Origin: Pseudomonadota bacterium
Lineage (GTDB): Bacteria; Pseudomonadota; Alphaproteobacteria; Rhizobiales; Xanthobacteraceae
Assembly (NCBI GenBank): GCA_023433965.1
Contig: JAEYTQ010000458.1
Span: 1 to 21,757 of the forward strand
Reading direction: 5' to 3'
Length of the DNA stretch: 21,757 nt
The translations under genes and the position numbers were made by a program. Each line of letters starts with the position of its first letter. The stretch's first letter is position 1. Under the pieces are notes generated by a model that made no database searches, was not told where the DNA came from, and was given only the letters and a program-made list of their open reading frames with translations. Below are positions 16,273 through 21,757 of the stretch, piece by piece.

Positions 16273-19146
16273 CTATTCGGTCGTGATGATCCTGACGACG
16301 TCCGTCTGCGGGTGCCGGCAGTTCTGGGCGGCAAAATCCGCACTGATCGGAATGTTCGTCTCGTCCTTGCTGGCCTCCGTCGTCGCGGCCTTTGCGACGG
16401 CCGGCATGTCGTTGATGCCCAGCAGCACGGCGGTGCAGACGGCGTTCGGCACGGAATACAGGTCGATGACCCACCGTCTGCCTTCCTTCTGAATTCCGAC
16501 CTCGCCCCACGGCAACGACAGCCGGTTCTTCTCCACCAGAACGTCCGGGACGGCGACGCCTGCCTCGCGCAACGTCCGCAATTCGGTTCGTCCGTTGGTC
16601 CTGATGCCTGACTGCTTCAGCGCGCCGACGAGCTGTGCGGCAGCCGCGACCACTTCGCTGGGAGACACCTGCCGCGCAGCCGGCTTGTTCGCTCCGGCAC
16701 GGTCGGAGACGATGATGCGAACGAACCCCTGACGAGCATCCGAACAGGACTGCTTGATTTCTTCCGGCGGTGCCGGAGCAGCCATTTCGTCCTTGGAATC
16801 GGAGGTGGTCGCGATCCGGGCGACGCCCGGGAGCCGATTGACACCGAGCAGAAGCGTCGTACAGGCGTCCTCGGAAACGGAATGGAAGTCGATGACCCAT
16901 TCCAATCTGTCCTGCGTGACGGCAAACTCGCCCCAAGGGCCGGCCAATTCGCCATCGTCGGTCAATATCTCGGGAACGGCGATGCCGCTCTCGCGCAATT
17001 CAGCCAGCGTCATGCGCTGCTGCCGCGTGACTTCGGGAGCCTTCAAGCCGCCGATCATGGTGGAGATCTCGGCAACCACGCGATCGGCTGACGTCTTGTC
17101 GACCGGGATTTCGGCGAGCTGCCCGAATGCGTCGACCACGAACACTCTGAGCTCGCGTTTTCGAACCGAGCCGAGACATTCCTCGGCGAGGAGCAGCGTG
17201 AATGTATTGGCTTCGTCGTTCACTTCGAGATCGGTCGTCCGCGCCGCGCCGCAGAAGCGGTCGTCCAGGGCAACCAGAACGTTGCGCGTCTCGCCGTCCT
17301 GTTGTCCTCCGGAGAGGCGCACGTCGATGCGCTCGGAGTCCGGGACCGCCGTACGCCGCACGCCGTTCGGTCCGAGGATCTGGGCGGTGGCGTCGGGCAT
17401 CAGGGTCGACTTGAACGCGCTGACGGGACGGCCGATGTAGTCCCGGAACTCCCCGAAGCCGTAGAGGTCCGCGCTCGACGTTCCTGTCCCGAACCAGTGG
17501 ATTCGCCGCTTCAGCGTCGGATCGGCGCGATGCGCGGTGGCCGTGACGGTCGCGGCCGGAGCCGCCGTCCGGATCGCGTTGAGGAGCGACGTGCCCTGAA
17601 GGTCGGCCGGCCGGGTGAGGCCAAGCTGGTCGAGGATGGTCGGATAGACATCGATCGTCTTGGCTTCTCCGAGCGCGACGCGCGCATCGCTCTGTCCCGG
17701 CAATTTCACCAGAAGCGGGACCGCCGAGATGTCGGGCCTGTGCGAGACGTTGGGACGGCGCGGCCACTCGCCCGGCCAGAGCGAAACGCCGTGATCCGCC
17801 ACCACCCAGATCATCGAGTTGTCGTACGCGCCGGTCGACTTCAGGCGGGCAATGGCCTCGCCGAGCAGCTTATCCGCATGCATGGATTGCAGCAGGTGCG
17901 CCTGGTAGTCGTGCATGACCCTCGCGTCGTCGGAGCCGAGCCGCGTGATCTTGCGATCGAGCGAGATGTAGTCGCCCCATCGCGACAGCGGATAGGGCTT
18001 GCCCGACGGATAGTGGTTCCAGGCGTTGTGGGGGTAGATGTTGTGATAGACGGCGAGGAACGGTTGTTGCGCGCCGCCCAACGCGGCCATGAAACGCTGG
18101 TGATGAGCGATGCCGTGCGGCGAAGTGGCGACGTCTTCGCCGAACCGATTGTGCTGCCGGTCGATGGGTGGGAGCTCGGCGCCGAACCGTGGCAGGGCGG
18201 CGATATGGCCGTAGATGATCGCGATATCGCGCGCGATCCCGCGCGTCCGCTCCGTGAACGAGGAGTCGGGGGCGTCTCCGCTTTGGGCGAAGGGGTTGAG
18301 ATTGGTGATGATCTGGAGATCCAGCACGTTGTAGCTGGCGCCCAAAGTGTAGAAGATGTTCTGCGGGTAGATCGCATACGTCGCCGGCACGCCTTTGCGC
18401 AGCCTTCCGGCCATGATCGCAGGGACCGCGGCCTCGGTTTCTCCCGACACCGAGCGCGCATCGGCAAACCACGTGCTGTTCTGCGAGAGTCGATGGAAGT
18501 TCGGAAATTTCTCCTTGTCGATCATTCCCTCGCCATCGAGGATCGTGGTGAGCGGAAGTTCGTCAAAGACGATGAACACGATGTTGGGCCGCCCCGCCAT
18601 CTCGATCGTCGGTGGCGGCGGCACTTTCGACAGCCGGATCACGCCGAGTTCGTAGCCGCGGAAGAGCATCAAGGCCGGAAAGGCGATCGTCAGCATCCCG
18701 AGGAGTCGAACCGCGCCGCGCAAGCCGGGCTTCGACAGAAGAAGCCAGGCCAAGCCGAGCGCGAGCGCCGGGAGCGCTATGCCCACGATACCGCTGGAGA
18801 TCGGAATATAGGGCGCCTGCCGTGCCAATTGCCGGAACACCCCGGTGACGGCGAGCCAGATGTAGCTCGAGAAGACGATGAACGCCAAAGCGAGACCCAG
18901 GCCCCGGTGCAGCCGGAAGCCAAGCCAGACCACCAGATAGGTCAGGACCGGCGGCACCAGATAGATGAGCAGGATCCATACTGCGAACTCCGGCCCGCTC
19001 GTTCGCCAAGCCACGAAGAAGTTCAGGTTCGTGCCGGTGACGGAGTAGAACGGTTGCGCGATCGCCATCGCCGCGAGTGCCAGATGCAGCAGGAAGGACG
19101 TCGGCTGGACCGGCGCGCCGCGGTCCCGCGCGGGAAGCGCGATCAT
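16273..19146 (-). CDS. Sulfatase/alkaline-phosphatase superfamily membrane enzyme with two C-terminal repeat modules
   Basis: 957 residues, far longer than the usual ~500-650. Five hydrophobic helices lie at about 18-40, 51-76, 83-104, 115-138 and 144-166. The extracytoplasmic catalytic domain (about 185-530) has IVFIVFDELP (Asp195, Glu196 as metal ligands), SVSGETEAAVPAIMAGR (likely nucleophile Thr237), YHNIYPHNAWNHY (His373, His378) and VVADHGVSLWPG (Asp451, His452). This fits the LtaS / phosphoethanolamine-transferase branch, but the substrate is unknown. A linker domain (about 570-685) precedes two tandem modules at 689-816 and 831-957, described separately. The start at MIALPARD has GGAGG seven bases upstream and overlaps the stop of a broken methyltransferase frame by ATGA; a frame start 32 codons earlier has less support. 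The gene looks accessory. Confidence 0.83.
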   Translation of the reverse strand: MIALPARDRGAPVQPTSFLLHLALAAMAIAQPFYSVTGTNLNFFVAWRTSGPEFAVWILLIYLVPPVLTYLVVWLGFRLHRGLGLALAFIVFSSYIWLAVTGVFRQLARQAPYIPISSGIVGIALPALALGLAWLLLSKPGLRGAVRLLGMLTIAFPALMLFRGYELGVIRLSKVPPPPTIEMAGRPNIVFIVFDELPLTTILDGEGMIDKEKFPNFHRLSQNSTWFADARSVSGETEAAVPAIMAGRLRKGVPATYAIYPQNIFYTLGASYNVLDLQIITNLNPFAQSGDAPDSSFTERTRGIARDIAIIYGHIAALPRFGAELPPIDRQHNRFGEDVATSPHGIAHHQRFMAALGGAQQPFLAVYHNIYPHNAWNHYPSGKPYPLSRWGDYISLDRKITRLGSDDARVMHDYQAHLLQSMHADKLLGEAIARLKSTGAYDNSMIWVVADHGVSLWPGEWPRRPNVSHRPDISAVPLLVKLPGQSDARVALGEAKTIDVYPTILDQLGLTRPADLQGTSLLNAIRTAAPAATVTATAHRADPTLKRRIHWFGTGTSSADLYGFGEFRDYIGRPVSAFKSTLMPDATAQILGPNGVRRTAVPDSERIDVRLSGGQQDGETRNVLVALDDRFCGAARTTDLEVNDEANTFTLLLAEECLGSVRKRELRVFVVDAFGQLAEIPVDKTSADRVVAEISTMIGGLKAPEVTRQQRMTLAELRESGIAVPEILTDDGELAGPWGEFAVTQDRLEWVIDFHSVSEDACTTLLLGVNRLPGVARIATTSDSKDEMAAPAPPEEIKQSCSDARQGFVRIIVSDRAGANKPAARQVSPSEVVAAAAQLVGALKQSGIRTNGRTELRTLREAGVAVPDVLVEKNRLSLPWGEVGIQKEGRRWVIDLYSVPNAVCTAVLLGINDMPAVAKAATTEASKDETNIPISADFAAQNCRHPQTDVVRIITTE
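16276..16656 (-). repeat. Second C-terminal module of the sulfatase protein (pilin-head-like)
   Basis: Residues 831-957 of the sulfatase protein. Landmarks are LREAGVAVPDVL, LPWGEVGI, RRWVIDLYSVPNAVCTAVLL, Cys904 and Cys943. Aligned with no gap to the preceding module at an offset of 142 residues (426 bases), about 50 of 127 positions are identical by eye count. At the DNA level GTCGATGACCCA recurs at 16462 and 16888, exactly 426 bases apart. The L..AG.VP / PWGG-like / VP..C pattern resembles the globular part of type IVb PilS-like pilins; that resemblance is inference from memory. Confidence 0.85.
16699..17082 (-). repeat. First C-terminal module of the sulfatase protein (pilin-head-like)
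   Basis: Residues 689-816. Landmarks are LRESGIAVPEIL, GPWGEFAV, LEWVIDFHSVSEDACTTLLL, Cys762 and Cys801. The Cys pair spacing of 39 residues is the same as in the second module, which suggests one disulfide per module in the periplasm. Between the two modules is a short Ala/Pro/Ser linker. Confidence 0.85.
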
Positions 19147-19379
19147 GCGGCGGCCTCCGCGCCGAACTCGAATATCCGCTCCAGGAAGTCCCGCATTGGA
19201 ATGTTCGGGGAGATGACCATGTGATGTATGAGCGCCAGGCACAGGATCAGATCGGGTCCGGCGCGGCGTTCGAACGACTTGCTTTCGCGGCCGCGCCAGC
19301 CCTGGTCAGGCGAGGTGTTGCTCAAGCGCATGACGAGGGGCGTGATGTTGCCCGGTTGCGGCGGCTTGGTGCGGCGATA
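19143..19379 (-). pseudogene. Remnant of a class I SAM-dependent methyltransferase gene
   Basis: In one minus-strand frame about 78 residues read like the middle of a methyltransferase: GNITPLVMRLSNTSPDQGWR, then GPDLILCLALIHHMVISPNI. This matches the family pattern (PLV.DL.NPSP..GW, then D.VLALALIHHL.I.NN.P) found in long rhizobial methyltransferases, as I recall them. The SAM-binding N-terminal part is absent. The C-terminal strands expected after the PMRDFLERIFEF helix are missing, since the frame stops at 19143. No start with a ribosome-binding site exists in this frame. The TGA stop overlaps the sulfatase ATG as ATGA, so operon-style coupling is retained. Family identity is moderately secure; that it is broken is likely. 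Confidence 0.65.
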
Positions 19380-19443
19380 AGGTGAAATAGAACCCCAGCC
19401 CCAGCGCAAGCGTGCCTGCGATGTTTTCGAGGCTGCCGAGCAT
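19306..19443 (-). CDS. 45-codon open frame with one hydrophobic segment, possibly a gene fragment
   Basis: Encodes 45 residues beginning MLGSLENIAGTLALGLGFYF, a convincing hydrophobic helix, then a Gln/His/Ala-rich tail ending at a TGA. GGAGG stands seven bases before the ATG, one of the best ribosome-binding sites in the window. The tail from about residue 25 is read out of frame from the methyltransferase remnant, so the likely history is the start of a small membrane-protein gene joined by deletion to the methyltransferase relic near 19371-19379. It may still be translated and could help load ribosomes for the downstream sulfatase gene. I do not recognise the family. Confidence 0.4.
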   Translation of the reverse strand: MLGSLENIAGTLALGLGFYFTLSPHQAAATGQHHAPRHALEQHLA

Positions 19444-19620
19444 CTCCAGTCCTCCGCAATCCTTACACGAATATGACAAGGTCTACCCTCGGGCAGGGTC
19501 CTTTGCAATTCGCGTCAGCAGCTCGGTACCCTGGTTTTCGGCATCGAACGACGTCTTCCGAACGTCGAGCGGACGATGTTTCTCAACGAAAACAAAGTGT
19601 TGCGCTTGGATCTCGCCGGA
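19444..19620. other. Unassigned stretch between chaC and the sulfatase segment
   Basis: 177 bases with a visibly lower GC content than the flanks. Both strands have an open frame in the same codon register without a good start. The minus strand reads HFVFVEKHRPLDVRKTSFDA and then ENQGTELLTRIAKDPARG up to a stop. The plus strand reads LGTLVFGIERRLPNVERTMF and then LNENKVLRLDLAGS. Neither is recognised. A small inverted repeat ACCCT/AGGGT surrounds CGGGC at about 19485-19499. The promoter for the sulfatase transcript, if it is not shared with chaC, should be here, but I cannot point to it. Confidence 0.4.
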
Positions 19621-20223
19621 TCATGCCTCGGGCGTCGTCGGTGCACGAGGATTGCCTGTGTGGTGGTCGTGCAACATCGCCGCAAGTTGATGCAGCTGCG
19701 AGTCGCGAAAGCCCTCGGCTTCGATCGCCTTCACCGTTGCGGTGACGTAGTCGCGGTTGGCGCCTGACTGGCCGTGGCCCTGGACGACATGGCGGTGCTG
19801 CTCGGCAAGCGACAGCCGGCCGGCATATTGCACATGGCCGCGATCGACGACGTAGGCGAGCGCGGAGACGCGCTGGCGCGCATCGTTCTCCAGCCACACC
19901 GAGCGCATCACCTCGCGATACACCGAGGTGACCTGCTCGCGGGCGCGCAAATACGCAACGACCTCGGTGCGGTTCTTCTCGGCTACGCGGAAGGCGATGC
20001 CGCGGCAAGCGCCGCCGCGGTCGAGGCCGAGCACCAGGCCCGGCTTTTCCGGCGTGCCGCGATGCACGAAGGAATAGACGCAGAGCGCGCGGTGTTCGCC
20101 GACCAGCCGCGCGGGGACGCGTTCCTCGAACTCGAAGCCCGGCCGCCACATCAGCGAACCGTAGCCGAACACCCAGAGGTCGCCCTTGGCGGTGGAGACG
20201 GAGGGGAGGGTGATTTCGGACAT
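19621..20223 (-). CDS. chaC: Gamma-glutamylcyclotransferase, ChaC family
   Basis: Cleaves glutathione (gamma-glutamyl peptides) into 5-oxoproline and Cys-Gly; cytoplasmic. It has 200 residues, normal for ChaC. The substrate-binding loop VFGYGSLMWRPGF is at residues 18-30, and the general acid/base fits Glu96 in YLRAREQVTSVYRE. Further family blocks are GLVLGLDRGGACRGIAFRV and ALAYVVDRGHVQYAG, with GQSGANRDYV near the C-terminus. The start MSEITLPS is chosen by family length; its ribosome-binding site is weak, and a GTG three codons earlier cannot be excluded. It is divergent from the DUF2125 gene, with 110 bases between them. Confidence 0.9.
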   Translation of the reverse strand: MSEITLPSVSTAKGDLWVFGYGSLMWRPGFEFEERVPARLVGEHRALCVYSFVHRGTPEKPGLVLGLDRGGACRGIAFRVAEKNRTEVVAYLRAREQVTSVYREVMRSVWLENDARQRVSALAYVVDRGHVQYAGRLSLAEQHRHVVQGHGQSGANRDYVTATVKAIEAEGFRDSQLHQLAAMLHDHHTGNPRAPTTPEA

Positions 20224-20333
20224 TTCGGGCACGGCTACCAGAACGAAGATCGCAAGCGAAGCGAATTCTCCGCCTTTCGCCGCAGGCCGCCCTCGCTTAC
20301 ATTTGCCAAAATCGGGCGTCAAAGGGTCGCTGC

Positions 20334-21518
20334 ATGTCCAATATGACCGTTGCCGCAGGCCGCCGCTCCCGTTGGGGCCTTTTCATCGCCCCCATTTTCG
20401 TTCTGGTCCTCGCCGTCGCGTGGAGCTGTTTCTGGTTCTATGCAGCCTCGCAAGCCGAAGTGGCCGCAGACGCCTGGCGGGCGCAGGAGGCCAAGGCCGG
20501 CCGCATCTATGATTGCGCCAAGCGCTCGATCGCGGGCTTCCCGTTCCGCTTCGAGGTCCAATGCTCCGGCGCCAGCGTCGCCCTGGTCTCGCAGAACGCG
20601 AGCAAGACGCCGTTCACGGCGAAGCTCGACAACATCCTGGTCGTCGCCCAGGTCTACGATCCCAAGCGCGTCATCGCCGAATTCTCCGCGCCGGCGACGC
20701 TGATCGACGGCATCACGCAAAACACCTTCATGGTCAATTGGAGCATGGGCCGCGCCAGCGTCGCCGGCCTGCCGGCCGTCCCGGACCGTGCCTCGATCGT
20801 GTTCGACGACCCCATCCTCAACCGTCTCGACGGCAGCGTGCAGGTGCCGCTCGCGCGGGCCAAGCAGATCGAGTTGCACGGGCGCCTCGCGGAGGGATCT
20901 TCGCCGGATCGTCCCGTGATCGAGACCGTGCTCCATGTCGCGCAGGGCAGCATCCAGGGCGTGCATCCGCTGCTTGCCGAGCCGTTCGAGGCCGACACAC
21001 GGGCGAAGATCACCGGCCTCACCGACCTCACGCCAAAGCCCTGGCCGCAGCGCTTCCGCGAGATCCAGGCCGCCGGCGGTCATATCGAGATCGTGCAGTC
21101 GCGGATCCAGCAGGGCGAGACGATCGCGGTCGCCGCCGGCACGCTCGGCCTGTCGCCCAATGGCCGGCTCGACGGCGAATTGCAGATGACGGTGACGGGC
21201 CTCGAGCGCGTGATCCCGGCGCTCGGCATCGAGAAGATGCTCGAGGAAGGCGTGCCGCAGGCCACGCTGGACCGCCTTGCGCCGGGCGTGAAGTCGCAGG
21301 ACCTCAACAATTTGTTCGGGGCGCTCGACCGCGCCGTGCCCGGGCTCGGCAAGGTCATCAAGCAGAACGCCAATGCGGGCGTCGCGGCCGGCATCAATTC
21401 GATCGGCAGCGAGACGACGCTGGAAGGCAGGAAGGCGCGAAGCTTCCCGCTGAAATTCGTCGACGGTGCCGTGCTGCTCGGCCCGGTCAAGGTCGGCCAG
21501 ATCCCGCCGCTGTATTGA
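20334..21518 (+). CDS. DUF2125 domain-containing membrane-anchored protein
   Basis: A 394-residue protein with one N-terminal helix at about 15-37 (GLFIAPIFVLVLAVAWSCFW) and a long extracytoplasmic part. The motif YDCAKRSIAGFPFRFEVQCS just after the helix is the hallmark of DUF2125, an alphaproteobacterial family without known function; its two cysteines may form a disulfide. The rest is beta-rich by pattern, with repeated short strands, as in AsmA-like or lipid-contact proteins, but that comparison is weak. AAGGG lies seven bases before the ATG. Its usual neighbours in Bradyrhizobium, chaC on one side and the tyrosine-pathway dehydrogenase on the other, are both here. Confidence 0.88.
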   Translation: MSNMTVAAGRRSRWGLFIAPIFVLVLAVAWSCFWFYAASQAEVAADAWRAQEAKAGRIYDCAKRSIAGFPFRFEVQCSGASVALVSQNASKTPFTAKLDNILVVAQVYDPKRVIAEFSAPATLIDGITQNTFMVNWSMGRASVAGLPAVPDRASIVFDDPILNRLDGSVQVPLARAKQIELHGRLAEGSSPDRPVIETVLHVAQGSIQGVHPLLAEPFEADTRAKITGLTDLTPKPWPQRFREIQAAGGHIEIVQSRIQQGETIAVAAGTLGLSPNGRLDGELQMTVTGLERVIPALGIEKMLEEGVPQATLDRLAPGVKSQDLNNLFGALDRAVPGLGKVIKQNANAGVAAGINSIGSETTLEGRKARSFPLKFVDGAVLLGPVKVGQIPPLY

Positions 21519-21529
21519 AACATCTCTCT

Positions 21530-21634
21530 CGTCATTCCGGGGCGATCGTAGCATCGCGCCCGGAATCCATTTCACCGCGTGCGCAGTGGCCTGATGAATT
21601 CCGGGCTCGCCCTTCGGGCGCCCTGGAATGACCG
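21530..21634. repeat. REP-like palindromic element after the DUF2125 gene
   Basis: The outer arms CGTCATTCCGG (21530-21540) and CTGGAATGACCGG (21623-21635) are complementary with a mismatch. Two inner hairpins are present: TTCCGGGGCGAT with ATCGCGCCCGGAA, and GGGCTCGCCC with a CTTCGGGCGCCC partner. The arms match those of the element at 8069-8218 (CGTCATyCCGGGG). It separates convergent gene ends and may terminate both. Confidence 0.7.
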
Positions 21635-21640
21635 GCGAAA

Positions 21641-21757
21641 CTACGGCTTCTTCAGCGCGCCATGCTGGCGGCCGAAATCGGGCGCCGCCGAATCCTGGCC
21701 GATCTCGACGATGCCGCGGCGGATGGCGCGGGTGCGGGTGAAGTGGTCGAACAGGGC
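21641..21757 (-). CDS. Prephenate/arogenate dehydrogenase, C-terminal end only
   Basis: The last 38 codons and stop of a minus-strand gene that continues beyond the window. The visible residues are ALFDHFTRTRAIRRGIVEIG, then QDSAAPDFGRQHGALKKP. The RTRAIRRGIVE...D.AAPDFGR ending is what I remember for rhizobial TyrA/TyrC-type dehydrogenases, which act in tyrosine synthesis. The active-site part is outside the window, so the call rests on the tail and on the neighbours. Confidence 0.7.
   Translation of the reverse strand, partial: ALFDHFTRTRAIRRGIVEIGQDSAAPDFGRQHGALKKP

Noticed and set aside
15320..16936. 538-codon minus-strand open frame across plsC and the sulfatase 3' end
   Set aside because: It runs over two real genes in other frames, is Arg/Gly/His-rich, and shows no family motif.
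17302..19224. 640-codon plus-strand open frame antisense to the sulfatase gene
   Set aside because: It is Arg/Glu/Asp/His-rich with no recognisable domain. The minus-strand frame has membrane helices, catalytic motifs and a repeat. Long antisense frames are expected in high-GC DNA.
20319..21575. 418-codon minus-strand open frame antisense to the DUF2125 gene
   Set aside because: Asp/Arg/Gly-rich shadow without motifs. The plus-strand frame has a signal anchor and the DUF2125 hallmark.
1..21757. tRNA, rRNA, CRISPR array, insertion sequence or phage genes
   Set aside because: No cloverleaf, regularly spaced repeat, transposase, integrase or phage structural motif was seen when reading both strands.

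Overview
The window looks like chromosomal DNA of a Bradyrhizobium-type alphaproteobacterium (order Hyphomicrobiales). GC content is high by eye, with strong G/C at third codon positions. The TlpA protein is close to the Bradyrhizobium japonicum TlpA as I remember it. The gene blocks etfB-etfA-hbd, argH-lptM-lysA, ftsE-ftsX-ydcF-plsC and chaC-DUF2125-tyrosine-pathway dehydrogenase are typical of this group, and several intergenic gaps carry RPE/REP-like palindromes. This placement comes from remembered protein families; no search was run.

Layout, left to right. (1) 1-2751: electron-transfer flavoprotein subunits (etfB cut by the window edge, then etfA), a strong hairpin terminator, and 3-hydroxybutyryl-CoA dehydrogenase. 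(2) 2752-3853: a palindromic element, a small YjfB-like protein, and tlpA on the minus strand. (3) 3949-7008: argH, an LptM-type lipoprotein and lysA, the arginine/lysine biosynthesis block. (4) 7140-8614: minus-strand 3-hydroxyisobutyrate-dehydrogenase-like and carboxymuconolactone-decarboxylase-like genes, separated by a palindromic element. (5) 8794-12836: a large membrane protein of the TIGR02302/DUF4175 type, a CpdR-like single-domain response regulator, and a zinc-ribbon/DUF3426 membrane protein. (6) 13028-16219: ftsE, ftsX, a YdcF-like protein and a PlsC-type acyltransferase, forming an envelope and division block. (7) 16273-19620: an accessory-looking segment with a very large sulfatase/alkaline-phosphatase-superfamily membrane enzyme, preceded by the remnant of a methyltransferase gene and a 45-codon open frame. 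(8) 19621-21757: ChaC-type gamma-glutamylcyclotransferase, a DUF2125 protein, a palindromic element, and the last 38 codons of a prephenate/arogenate dehydrogenase.

The most unusual item is the sulfatase-family protein at 16273-19146. Beyond its five membrane helices and catalytic domain, its C-terminus holds two tandem modules offset by exactly 142 residues. Each has a Cys pair 39 residues apart and a pattern that resembles the globular head of type IVb (PilS-like) pilins. Just upstream, a decayed methyltransferase frame ends in a 4-nt ATGA overlap with the sulfatase start, so the coupling of an old operon survives although the upstream enzyme is broken. The rest of the window is mostly conserved housekeeping sequence.
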